From JAHCHG01 sp965214585 (lineage in GTDB: Bacteria > Acidobacteriota > Blastocatellia > Pyrinomonadales > Pyrinomonadaceae), in contig OZ243957.1 in the NCBI GenBank assembly GCA_965214585.1, forward strand, positions 2,108,001 to 2,172,000: a stretch of 64,000 nt of DNA. Reading direction: 5' to 3'. The notes beneath the pieces are model-generated. The model was not told where the DNA came from. It saw nothing but the letters and a program-made list of their open reading frames with translations, and did no database searches. The translations under genes and the position numbers were made by a program. Within the stretch, counting starts at the first letter, position 1; every line of letters starts with the position of its first letter. Shown piece by piece: positions 42,189-49,838 of this stretch.

Positions 42189-42584
42189 CGGGCGAGAGAA
42201 CAACCTTTCCCGACCTGCAATCTTTTTGCTCTTGAGCTAATTTTTAGGGTAGTGAACTAAAAGTAATGCTCTATGAATTGCCGTCTGCTTTAGCTGACGG
42301 AAAGATTGCTGACAAGATAATCGGCTTTAGCCGAATTTCAAAAATATATTAATCATCCTTTCTGCTTTAGCTAAAGCAAATAAGGAATAAATTTAATAGT
42401 TCGGCTAAAGCCTGTCTTTTGCTGCAAACTAAACCGTCAGCTAAAGCAGACGGCAATTAATAAAAAAACTTGTCAGTATTACTTTTAGCTCACTACCATT
42501 TTTAGTAATGATGCTGTTCAGGATAAAGTGAAAAAGAATAAGTTAATCAACTTTACAAATCTGGAAGGGCTGCTCTCTCGCCCG
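42189..42584. repeat. Palindromic repeat family G, copy 1, interrupted
   Basis: The outer arms (42189-42216 and 42557-42584) are inverted repeats matching at 22 of 28 positions (CGGGCGAGAGA..). The same family recurs at 63174-63308 with similar arms and a similar 3' flank (CCCGCAAAA.TTAA and AAAACTTAAAAATCAGA). In this copy the interior is split by a separate 250-bp element. The whole gap 42059-42667 holds no gene. Confidence 0.85.
42248..42497. mobile_element. 250-bp MITE-like element with 8-bp duplication
   Basis: Ends GGTAGTGAACTAAAAGTAAT and ATTACTTTTAGCTCACTACC are inverted repeats (19 of 20). Both are flanked by ATTTTTAG (42240-42247 and 42498-42505), an 8-bp target-site duplication. 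Inside, 42278-42300 and 42434-42456 are perfect 23-bp inverted repeats (around CGTCTGCTTTAGCTGACG), and several GCTTTAGC/GCTAAAGC words fill the middle. There is no ORF; a transposase elsewhere must have moved it. Confidence 0.88.
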
Positions 42585-42667
42585 CAAAACTTAAATTATG
42601 GAAAACTTAAAAATCAGAGTATTCGGTAATCTCTGAAAATTCTCAGCCTTACATTTTCAGCATTATC

Positions 42668-43294
42668 TTATTCGCTTTCTTTCGGATTCAGAATCAGCGA
42701 AAGCCTGTAAATCGCCGCGCCGTCAACTTCGATTTCTTTGCTGTCGGAAGCGTCCTTTAAATAAGCAGTTACGCGGAATTTCGCTTTTTCGTCCGGCTGC
42801 CGAAAGACGAATTCGCCGCTTTGACTGGTGTAAACCGAATCGCCGATTTCCTTTGTCGAGCCGTCGTCGAGAATTTTTTCTATTTTTACTTTCGCGCCGT
42901 AAATGCTTCGCCCGTTTTCGGCGAAAACGCTTCCTCTGATAATTACGAGCGTTCCCTGATCTACATTCAGGATCAGGCGATCACCCAAGTTGCGAATCTT
43001 TTTTCGCTGAATTTCGACCTTGAACAAAACTCCCGAACTGTAACCTTCCTTTTCAAAAACCAGATTGTAAATTCCGGGTTTGAGATTTTCCAAAACGAAT
43101 CTGCCTTTTTCGTCAGCCGTCGCGGTTTTTAAGTTTTTACCGTCTTGTCTGGCGGTTACGCTCGCGCCGCCGATTCCGTCGCCGTCGGAAGTTCGGATTT
43201 TTCCTTTGATTCCGCCGGTTTCCTGAGCGAGCGCGACAACGCTCGAAACGGTAAAAATGGAAAAAAGCAGAAAAATTTTCCTCAAATAAATCAT
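42668..43294 (-). CDS. Secreted CarboxypepD_reg-like protein
   Basis: 208 residues from ATG at 43294, giving a clean signal peptide (IFLLFSIFTVSSVVALAQ). Two regulatory-type beta units follow: GGIKGKIRTSDGDGIGGASV with KGRFVLENLKPGIYNLVF, and VIIRGSVFAENGRSIYGAKV with SGEFVFRQPDEKAKFRV. The protein is like the larger ones at 3384 and 5147 but minimal. It lies just downstream of a sugar-nucleotide epimerase gene, with a short gap. Confidence 0.8.
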   Translation of the reverse strand: MIYLRKIFLLFSIFTVSSVVALAQETGGIKGKIRTSDGDGIGGASVTARQDGKNLKTATADEKGRFVLENLKPGIYNLVFEKEGYSSGVLFKVEIQRKKIRNLGDRLILNVDQGTLVIIRGSVFAENGRSIYGAKVKIEKILDDGSTKEIGDSVYTSQSGEFVFRQPDEKAKFRVTAYLKDASDSKEIEVDGAAIYRLSLILNPKESE

Positions 43295-43298
43295 ATTT

Positions 43299-44285
43299 TT
43301 ACGCAATTGCGGATTCGATTTTTGCTTCTTCACGAAACTGTTCCGCTACGTCATTGATGATGTCTTCGAGCGTTCGGGTTGGCTGATAGCCGACAAGTTT
43401 TTTCGCTTTCTCCAGCGACGGAACGCGCCGCTGCATATCTTCAAAACCTTCGCCATACGCTTCGGAATAGGAAATATATTCGATCTCGCTGTCGCTTCCG
43501 GTCATTTCGATTGCTTTTTTGGCAAGTTCGTTGATCGTAATTTCCTCGTTATTTCCCAGATTTACGACTTCGCCGAAACATTCGGGCGTTTCGATAACTT
43601 TGGTCAAGCCTTCGACGACATCCAAAACGTGTCCGAAACAACGCGCCTGATTGCCGTCGCCGTGAACCGTCAAAGGTTCGCCTTTCAGCGCGGATTTTAC
43701 AAAATTCGGCACGACCATTCCGTATTGTCCGGTCTGGCGCGGTCCGACGGTGTTGAAAAGCCGGACGACGACAACCGGCAGGCGCGTTTCCTTCCAATGC
43801 GCGATGGCTAAAAATTCGTCCAGAGTTTTCGCGCACGCATACGCCCAGCGATGTTTGTCCGTCGAACCCGTCAAAAGATCGTCTTCTTCCTTGAACGGAA
43901 CGGAAATTCCTTTGCCGTAAACTTCCGAAGTGCTTGGAACTAAAACCCGCTTGCGGTAACGCGAGCAGAAGCCGAGAACAACATCTGTTCCGCGAAAGAT
44001 CGTTTCGATGGTTTTAACCGGATGTTCCATAATCAGACGAACGCCGACTGCGCTTGCCATATGGAAAACGCGGTCTGTTTCGCGGATCAGGTCTTCCATT
44101 AAATTTTCATTCAAAACCGTATCAATAATTAAACGAAAATTTTCGTTTTCTTCGAGATGTTCGACGTTTTGGTAACGCCCGGTTGAAAGGTCGTCAATTA
44201 CCGTGATTTCGTGTCCTTCGCCGATAAGTTTGTCGGCAAGATGGCTTCCGACGAAGCCTGCTCCGCCTGTAATTAATATTTTCAT
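43299..44285 (-). CDS. NAD-dependent epimerase/dehydratase (extended SDR)
   Basis: 328 residues. The Rossmann motif ITGGAGFVGSHLAD and IDDLSTGRYQNVEHL are at the N-terminus. The SDR active site is Ser/Thr in VPSTSEVYG and YACAK (Tyr-x-x-x-Lys). The later RLFNTVGPRQTGQYGMVVP and HGDGNQARCFGHVLD segments fit UDP-sugar 4-epimerases or dehydratases. It acts on a nucleotide sugar, likely for surface polysaccharide. The exact substrate cannot be read. A UXS-type enzyme is encoded 0.4 kb upstream. Confidence 0.88.
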   Translation of the reverse strand: MKILITGGAGFVGSHLADKLIGEGHEITVIDDLSTGRYQNVEHLEENENFRLIIDTVLNENLMEDLIRETDRVFHMASAVGVRLIMEHPVKTIETIFRGTDVVLGFCSRYRKRVLVPSTSEVYGKGISVPFKEEDDLLTGSTDKHRWAYACAKTLDEFLAIAHWKETRLPVVVVRLFNTVGPRQTGQYGMVVPNFVKSALKGEPLTVHGDGNQARCFGHVLDVVEGLTKVIETPECFGEVVNLGNNEEITINELAKKAIEMTGSDSEIEYISYSEAYGEGFEDMQRRVPSLEKAKKLVGYQPTRTLEDIINDVAEQFREEAKIESAIA

Positions 44286-44298
44286 AAAAGTTTCGGAT

Positions 44299-44607
44299 TT
44301 AGTTTTTGTCTTCCAAGTTTTCGATTCGTTGTAAGTGCGATTGAGATGCTTCTCTGAGTTCAGTCGTAGATTTTCTCAATTCAATAATAGCTTCTTCAGT
44401 TTTAATTTGAGAATCAATTAAAGCGTTCATCTTAAACTCAAAGTTCTCATTCCACTTTTCGTGTTGACGCTTCTGTTCTTCGCGTTCAAGACGTTCCCGA
44501 TTTAAATATTCAAAATAATCATCAAGTCTGTCATTATGATTAACAAGGAGATTTTTCATAATCAAAATCGCTTCTTCAACTGTTTCAACTCTTTGTTCGA
44601 TGCTCAT
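44299..44607 (-). CDS. Small coiled-coil protein
   Basis: 102 residues, almost wholly charged and helical, with heptad-like stretches (RVETVEEAILIMKNLLVNHN, ELREASQSHLQRIENLEDKN). It is more A/T-rich in codon use than the SDR genes on both sides and sits between them. No family is recognised. Similar coiled-coil ORFs of ~100 residues are common accessory genes in cyanobacteria and acidobacteria. Confidence 0.6.
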   Translation of the reverse strand: MSIEQRVETVEEAILIMKNLLVNHNDRLDDYFEYLNRERLEREEQKRQHEKWNENFEFKMNALIDSQIKTEEAIIELRKSTTELREASQSHLQRIENLEDKN

Positions 44608-44643
44608 ATTCTCGTGTATTAAATTAATTTTTAGGTATTTTAC

Positions 44644-45582
44644 CTATGTTTTAATTCTTTCCGCAAAGTATGCAACCGTTTTTTTCAAACCTTCGGCAAG
44701 CGGAATCGTCGGATTCCAGTCGAGAATCTTTTGTGCGCGTGAAATATCCGGCTGACGCTGCTTCGGGTCGTCCTGCGGCAGCGGCAGATGCTTTATCTTT
44801 ATATCTTTTCCGACGGCTTTAGCGACTTCCTGTGTCAGTTCGTTCATCGTAAATTCGCCCGGATTTCCGACGTTGACCGGCAGATGTATATCTTCGGCTT
44901 CGGTGTTCATCAATCTGATAAAGCCCTCTACCAAATCATCAACATAGCAAAAAGAGCGCGTCTGCGAACCGTCGCCGTAAACGGTCAAATCTTCGCCTCT
45001 TAATGCCTGAACGATAAAATTTGAAACAACGCGCCCGTCATTTTCGAGCATTTTCGGACCATATGTATTGAAAATGCGTATAATTCGCGTATCAACATTA
45101 TTCTGCCGATGATAATCCATCATCAGAGTTTCCGCCACGCGCTTGCCTTCATCGTAACAGGCGCGGTTTCCGATGCAGTTGACGTTTCCCCAATAGCTTT
45201 CCGGCTGCGGATGAACAAGCGGATCGCCGTAAACTTCGGAAGTCGAAGCCTGCAAAATTCGCGCTCCGACGCGCTTTGCCAATCCGAGCATATTAATCGT
45301 TCCCATCACGCTGGTTTTTACCGTTTTAACCGGATTAAATTGATAATGAACAGGCGAAGCGGGACAAGCCAAATTATAAATTTGGTCAACTTCAAGCAGA
45401 ATCGGCTCGGTCACGTCGTGCCGAATCAATTCAAAACGCGGATTATCAAGCAGATGATAAATATTCTCGCGTCGTCCGGTAAAAAAATTGTCGAGGCAGA
45501 TTATTTCATTGCCTTCATTTAAAAGTCTTTCGCTCAGATGCGAGCCGATAAAACCCGCGCCGCCCGTTATTAAAATTCGCAT
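44644..45582 (-). CDS. UDP-glucuronate decarboxylase (UDP-xylose synthase)
   Basis: 312 residues from ATG at 45582. ITGGAGFIGSHLSERLL, DNFFTGRRENI, and the UXS-typical IYNLACPASPVHYQ are followed by ASTSEVYGDPLVHPQPESYWG and GKRVAETLMMDYHRQ. These mark the UXS branch of extended SDRs rather than an epimerase. It makes UDP-xylose from UDP-glucuronate for polysaccharides. Together with the SDR at 43299 it forms a sugar-nucleotide pair divided by a small coiled-coil gene. Confidence 0.9.
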   Translation of the reverse strand: MRILITGGAGFIGSHLSERLLNEGNEIICLDNFFTGRRENIYHLLDNPRFELIRHDVTEPILLEVDQIYNLACPASPVHYQFNPVKTVKTSVMGTINMLGLAKRVGARILQASTSEVYGDPLVHPQPESYWGNVNCIGNRACYDEGKRVAETLMMDYHRQNNVDTRIIRIFNTYGPKMLENDGRVVSNFIVQALRGEDLTVYGDGSQTRSFCYVDDLVEGFIRLMNTEAEDIHLPVNVGNPGEFTMNELTQEVAKAVGKDIKIKHLPLPQDDPKQRQPDISRAQKILDWNPTIPLAEGLKKTVAYFAERIKT

Positions 45583-45715
45583 AAGTTGTTTTTTGCTTTG
45601 ATGATACAATTGAAATTTCTTTCAGCCTTTATTTGGTTTTGAATTGTCATATCAGCGGAAATATAGGATTATACAGTAATTTCGCTAAATTGGCAGATTG
45701 GGAAAACAAATTATT

Positions 45716-45955
45716 ATGAATCAAAAAAGTTTATCGGCAAATGGAATCGGAAAACCGGAAATGGGCGATCCGAACAAAACGCCCGAACCGGAAAAGGAAA
45801 TTCCCGACCAAAACGAGAGGGAAATCGAAGAAATTCCCGACGAAAAACCGGAAATCGGCGACGAATCTTCGTGGACTAAAGATCAGCAGGAAAAAAGTTA
45901 TTATTACGACGATTCGCACGGTTACGAAGTTTACAATCCCGATGAAGAAGAATAA
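45716..45955 (+). CDS. Small acidic Pro/Glu-rich protein
   Basis: 79 residues from ATG at 45716. It is low in complexity with recurring EIPD/EKPE words (EKEIPDQNEREIEEIPDEKP) and an aromatic acidic end (SYYYDDSHGYEVYNPDEEE). It has no hydrophobic core, so it is probably disordered. Codon use looks like that of the host genes. No family is recognised. Confidence 0.55.
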   Translation: MNQKSLSANGIGKPEMGDPNKTPEPEKEIPDQNEREIEEIPDEKPEIGDESSWTKDQQEKSYYYDDSHGYEVYNPDEEE

Positions 45956-46043
45956 TAATAGCGAAAAACGCAAGTTTCAATTTAACATCGGCGATTGTTT
46001 GTTTGCGAAAAAAATAATCGGATAATTTCGCGTGTCTTTTGAT

Positions 46044-46424
46044 ATGAAAAAAATCTTTACGACAGGTTATGCGGGCAAGAATATCGGCGACTTAAAGCCC
46101 CTGATCGAAAGGCTTGACGCGATGCTTTTTGACATACGCTTTACGCCTTACAGCGAGATTATGTGCTGGCGAAAGGTTTATCTGAAGGCTCTGCTCGGAG
46201 AGAAATACAGGCATATTCCGAATCTCGGCAATCGGACTTTTAAGGAAGACAAAATAACAATTCAGAATTTAAGTCTGGGAATCGAAACGGTTCTAGCTTT
46301 GGAAATGAACGTCGTTTTGATGTGCGTCTGCGAAAATTTGAAAAACTGCCACCGCCGCGTAATCGTCGGGGAACTGCAAAAAAGAGAAATCGAAACTTTT
46401 GAATTATTTGATTGGCAAAGTTAA
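46044..46424 (+). CDS. DUF488-family protein
   Basis: 126 residues from ATG at 46044; GTG at 46032 would add four. FTTGYAGKNIGDLKPLIERL, FDIRFTPYS and VLMCVCENLKNCHRRVIVGE match DUF488 (GY-x-G, D-x-R-x-x-P-x-S, C-x-x-x-x-x-x-CHR). The family is small and cytosolic with a conserved Cys/His pair, of unknown activity. It is monocistronic. Confidence 0.85.
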   Translation: MKKIFTTGYAGKNIGDLKPLIERLDAMLFDIRFTPYSEIMCWRKVYLKALLGEKYRHIPNLGNRTFKEDKITIQNLSLGIETVLALEMNVVLMCVCENLKNCHRRVIVGELQKREIETFELFDWQS

Positions 46425-46539
46425 AACTTTAAATTTACTTTTCCCCAAAGCAAAATCACATAAAAAATCGCGTCAATCGGCAAATACCGACGATTTTATA
46501 CATCAAAAATAAAACTTTATAATGAAACGAGGAGATAAA

Positions 46540-47217
46540 ATGAAGAATTCATCAATTTTGATTTTGGCAATTATTATATTTGCGGTTTTGGGCTGCAATT
46601 TATCGAGTTATACGGAAAAAGACACCGAGATAACAATTGAAACGCCGAATCCGGCGGCTCAGAAAGCTGATACCAACAATGATGACGACGGTAAAAATGA
46701 TACGGAGTTTATTTCGGAATCGCCGTCGGACGAATCAAAATCTGAAAGCGGTTCGTCAGCCGATTTGACGAAGAGCAAATTTGATCGGTTGGAAAATGAT
46801 ACGAGTTATGATGAAGCCGTGAAAATCATCGGTTCGGAAGGCGAACTGACGCGGGAAACCAAAACAAAAAATTACACGATCTCCTCTTACAAATGGTCGG
46901 GCAAAGACAACGCGGCGATTTACGCCACTTTCAGAGATGATAAATTAACCGGCAAACGTCAATCCAGATTGGGCGGCGAACTCGGAAAAAACGGAACGGC
47001 TGATATTTCCAAAGCCAAATTTGACAAAATAAAGATAGGAATGAGCTACGACGAAGTAGTTGAAATTATCGGCTCGAAAGGAACACAAAAGAGCAGTTCG
47101 ACGATTGGGAAAACTCAACTCGAATTTTATCAATGGTCGGGCGAAGATTATTCGGCAATTTACGGAAATTTTCGTAACGGTGAACTGAGTTCCAAACGTC
47201 AGTATAAACTAAAATAA
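46540..47217 (+). CDS. Lipoprotein with two DUF3862 (BLIP-like) domains
   Basis: 225 residues from ATG at 46540 (GAGGAG upstream). Lipobox VLGC follows the signal helix. A disordered Asp/Ser/Glu-rich linker leads to two homologous units: KFDRLENDTSYDEAVKIIGS and KFDKIKIGMSYDEVVEIIGS, each ending in Y-x-WSG then a 'Y-x-x-FR' strand. DUF3862 units are related to SmpA/OmlA (BamE) and beta-lactamase inhibitor folds. The protein is probably anchored on the periplasmic side of a membrane. Confidence 0.85.
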   Translation: MKNSSILILAIIIFAVLGCNLSSYTEKDTEITIETPNPAAQKADTNNDDDGKNDTEFISESPSDESKSESGSSADLTKSKFDRLENDTSYDEAVKIIGSEGELTRETKTKNYTISSYKWSGKDNAAIYATFRDDKLTGKRQSRLGGELGKNGTADISKAKFDKIKIGMSYDEVVEIIGSKGTQKSSSTIGKTQLEFYQWSGEDYSAIYGNFRNGELSSKRQYKLK

Positions 47218-47269
47218 GCGGGCGCGTAACTTTTTCAGGCACAGTAATTTGCGAATAAAGAACCGTAAA

Positions 47270-47319
47270 AAATAATTGACAGATGAGAATTGAGAAGTGA
47301 TAATCATCATTTTTCATTC
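47270..47319. repeat. Heptamer-texture stretch
   Basis: Seven-base units AATTGAC, AGATGAG, AATTGAG, AAGTGAT followed by AATCATC, ATTTTTC, ATTCTC, i.e. a small facing pair of the same texture as the loci at 6893 and 3304. It lies after the DUF3862 lipoprotein gene. Confidence 0.55.
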
Positions 47320-47366
47320 TCTCTGGTTAAAAACTTTTTGCCAAACGCTTTTTTGTCATAGAATTT

Positions 47367-47549
47367 AGAAACTGTTTGGAAACTCGGAAAAAACGTAACG
47401 CCGGCATCTTGCCGGCTGTCTTGGTGGCATCTTGCCGCCAAATTTATCTGTTTTTTCCGAATGTTTGAGTAAATAAAGCTCGAATTGGCGGCTGGAAGCC
47501 ACCAAGACTGCCGGCTGGAAGCCTGCGATACAATTACCAAACAACTTCT
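47367..47549. mobile_element. 183-bp palindromic element, copy 2 (inverted)
   Basis: The ends are AGAAACTGTTTGG (47367-47379) and CCAAACAACTTCT (47537-47549). The body is the copy at 19247 in reverse orientation: the CGTTTTTT-side flank is now on the left and the CGATACAATTACC flank on the right. With a terminator it accounts for most of the 471-base gap 47218-47688. Confidence 0.85.
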
Positions 47550-47613
47550 TAGAGTAAAAATGTAAAATTACGGTGTTGGATAATTTCCGTATTTTGTTAA
47601 TTTTTACAAACGA

Positions 47614-47647
47614 AAAAGGCGATAAAGATTTTTCTTTATCGCCTTTT
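47614..47647 (-). terminator. Bidirectional terminator after the RRM gene
   Basis: AAAAGGCGATAAAG (47614-47627) and CTTTATCGCCTTTT (47634-47647) form a perfect 14-bp stem with a 6-base loop. On the minus strand it ends the RNA-binding-protein gene. Confidence 0.88.
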
Positions 47648-47688
47648 CTGATTTTAAAACAATCTGCTGAAATTATTTCAAACTTGTT

Positions 47689-48039
47689 TTACCAAGAAGA
47701 ATAATTTCCGCCGCCGCCACCGCCGCCGCCGCCGCGTCTTCCGCCGCCGCCGCCGCGTCCGCCGCGTCTTCCGCCGCCGCCGCTGCGTTCTTCACGCGGG
47801 CGGGCTTCGTTGACAACGAGGCTTCTTCCTTCAAAATCTTCTCCGTTAAATTGTTCAATTGCCGTTTGTGCTTCGTCGTCCGAAGACATTTCGACAAAAC
47901 CGAAACCGCGCGAGCGTCCCGTATCGCGGTCTTCAATAACTTTTGCTGATTCAACCGTTCCGGCTTGTGCGAAATGGTCTTGTAAATCCTCACTTGTCAA
48001 ATGAAAAGACAAGTTTCCTACATATAATTTGTTGCCCAT
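47689..48039 (-). CDS. Glycine-rich RRM RNA-binding protein
   Basis: 116 residues. One RRM with RNP2 (KLYVGNLSF) and RNP1 (SRGFGFVEM) is followed by an Arg/Gly-rich tail of runs such as GGGGRRGGRGGGGG. This is the architecture of cyanobacterial Rbp and plant GRP cold-response proteins; in bacteria it is found in cyanobacteria, proteobacteria and acidobacteria. It probably acts as an RNA chaperone. A promoter ~210 bases upstream implies a long leader, as in many cold-shock genes. Confidence 0.92.
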   Translation of the reverse strand: MGNKLYVGNLSFHLTSEDLQDHFAQAGTVESAKVIEDRDTGRSRGFGFVEMSSDDEAQTAIEQFNGEDFEGRSLVVNEARPREERSGGGGRRGGRGGGGGRRGGGGGGGGGNYSSW

Positions 48040-48252
48040 TTTTTTCTCTTTAATAATCTATGAAGCTGAACCGGCTAGAATAATTTTTCGTAAATTCTTA
48101 TTTCCAAACTGACGACGCGCCTGTTCCGTCCTTAAAATAAAACTCGAACTGCTTCTGTTTTCTACCTAATCTCTCCTACCGAACCGAATACGTCGCCATA
48201 AAAATCGTGGTCGGTGCATCTACGCAGACACCTCTGAGAGTAAACATTTGTG

Positions 48253-48281
48253 ATTATGCACATTTTTGCAAGGTTTCGCAA
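48253..48281 (-). promoter_or_regulatory. Sigma-70-like promoter for the RRM gene
   Basis: On the minus strand TTGCGA (48281-48276), a 17-base spacer and CATAAT (48258-48253). Transcription would begin near 48246, giving a leader of about 207 bases before the ATG at 48039. The rest of the 374-base gap to 48413 shows no gene. Confidence 0.5.
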
Positions 48282-48413
48282 GCCTTTTTTCTGTAAGATT
48301 ATCAATGAACGCTAAATAATTTATTGAACAGGCTCGAAAGTCTTGATTTCGGGCAAAAAGTTGTCTAAAATTCAGTAAATTATAACTGCTCGGTCAGAGC
48401 TTACGAAAATAAT

Positions 48414-48980
48414 ATGAAAATAAATTTAAAGGTGTTTTGTGCGGCGATTTTGCTAATCTGTTTCGGTGCATTTTCCGGCTTCGGTCAAACCAAAAAGACG
48501 GCGGCGGCGGCGAAAGCCAAATCGAACGCGGTTTGTTCTAATCCCGATAAACCTTGTAATCATAAAAGTAAGAAGTTTGATGCGTGGGAATTATCATTTA
48601 AGATGCCTGCGAAAATTACCGACAATAAGACATATCTTTCCGAACCGTTTTACGCCGTGATTTTAAAAATGTTTGAAGTCGAAGGCGAATGCGACGGCGG
48701 CGAATATATTTCGGCGGCGGAAACCGAACGAAAAAAGGTGCAGAAAAAATTTCCCGAACAAAAGGTTTTTGCCGATTATCAATGTCCGAATCTGAGCGCA
48801 GTCGGTTACGATTTTGACGGCAGAATTAAGGATGACCGACTTGTTATCGGCAACTTTATCGCCATTTATGCCGGAGAAACAAAGGCGGACGGCGAAAAAA
48901 TTCTGCAAGCGGTTAAAAAGGATTATCCGAGCGCAATGCTCAAGAAAATGACCGCCGCTTACGAAAATATCGTGCAGTAA
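48414..48980 (+). CDS. Secreted protein of unknown function
   Basis: 188 residues with a signal peptide (VFCAAILLICFGAFSGFGQ) and a Lys/Ala-rich spacer. The mature domain has a Cys pair early (AVCSNPDKPCNH) and two more Cys later (EGECDGGEY, ADYQCPNL), so disulfides are likely in the periplasm. The rest is a small alpha/beta domain. No family is recognised. It is convergent with the HExxH-motif membrane protein at 48981, with no gap between the two stops. Confidence 0.65.
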   Translation: MKINLKVFCAAILLICFGAFSGFGQTKKTAAAAKAKSNAVCSNPDKPCNHKSKKFDAWELSFKMPAKITDNKTYLSEPFYAVILKMFEVEGECDGGEYISAAETERKKVQKKFPEQKVFADYQCPNLSAVGYDFDGRIKDDRLVIGNFIAIYAGETKADGEKILQAVKKDYPSAMLKKMTAAYENIVQ

Positions 48981-49637
48981 TTATTCGGTGCAGTCGCCGA
49001 GATCGTTAAAATTGCAGATAAACAGGTCGGGAGCAAATTCCTTCGTCTGCTTTCGAACGCTGCGCCAAACTTCCGAATCAAAGTGCGTTTCCTTTGTCCA
49101 GCCGAGTTTTTTCCGGTTTTTCCAGACGAATGCGTAAGCCTCTTTTTCATTTTTTCCCTCCAAATGTTTGGCTTCGTGCAGAAGAATCGCGGCGCGTTCG
49201 GTGTCGTCTTTGGTAACTTCAAAAAAATCTTCGTAAATCGTCATTATCTCGAACGGGAAATTTGTCGCAGCGTAAGCCTCTTCTGCTCTGGTCGAAGCGT
49301 TCAGCCAATTGTCGCTGCCGCGATAGACGGTCAGATAATCGAGCAGAAAAACTTCATCGGAAAAACCTTTTTCGCGCAAAACGGAAACTGCATTTTCAAC
49401 CTTTTTTTTCTCGTTGTAAGTCAATGAATTTGATGAGCCGATCAGCGACAGATAAAACCCCAAGATGACAAAAAGACAAACGGCGAGGCAGACGACGGCG
49501 CGTCTTAAAATCGTTCGCGCGAACGAAGTTCCGGCAATATTATTTGAAGAAAATTCAATTAACACCGATTCGCATCTCGCGCAGATTTCGGCGTGCGGAT
49601 AATTGATCAAATTACAGTTCAGACATTTTTTTTTCAT
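48981..49637 (-). CDS. Zinc-ribbon membrane protein with HEAKH motif
   Basis: 218 residues. An N-terminal zinc ribbon (CLNCNLINYPHAEICARC) is followed by one transmembrane helix (VVCLAVCLFVILGFYLSLIG). The C-terminal domain holds AAILLHEAKHLEGKNEKEAY. HEAKH fits the HExxH zincin pattern, with a Glu eight residues later as possible third ligand. This suggests a small metallopeptidase outside the membrane, unlike known families I can name. The function is inferred only from the motif. Confidence 0.65.
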   Translation of the reverse strand: MKKKCLNCNLINYPHAEICARCESVLIEFSSNNIAGTSFARTILRRAVVCLAVCLFVILGFYLSLIGSSNSLTYNEKKKVENAVSVLREKGFSDEVFLLDYLTVYRGSDNWLNASTRAEEAYAATNFPFEIMTIYEDFFEVTKDDTERAAILLHEAKHLEGKNEKEAYAFVWKNRKKLGWTKETHFDSEVWRSVRKQTKEFAPDLFICNFNDLGDCTE

Positions 49638-49838
49638 TGGTTCGTAAGGCGCGATTCACCGTTTGGCAAAACTATATAAAATAAATTATTAATCAGCTTT
49701 TTTCTTCAGAAATTTATTTTTACCGATGCGAATAAACTTATACGCCTTTTTCCGCATCAAACTCCCAAGTTGCACAAACATACGGATAAAGTTTAAGATT
49801 CTCGGATATTATTTAATTTTAGTAAGGAGTAGATAAAA

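Noticed and set aside
47673..47993. Ala-rich ORF opposite frame to the RRM tail (AAAAEDAAAAAVAAA)
   Set aside because: It is a shadow of the GGN-repeat coding for the Gly-rich tail.
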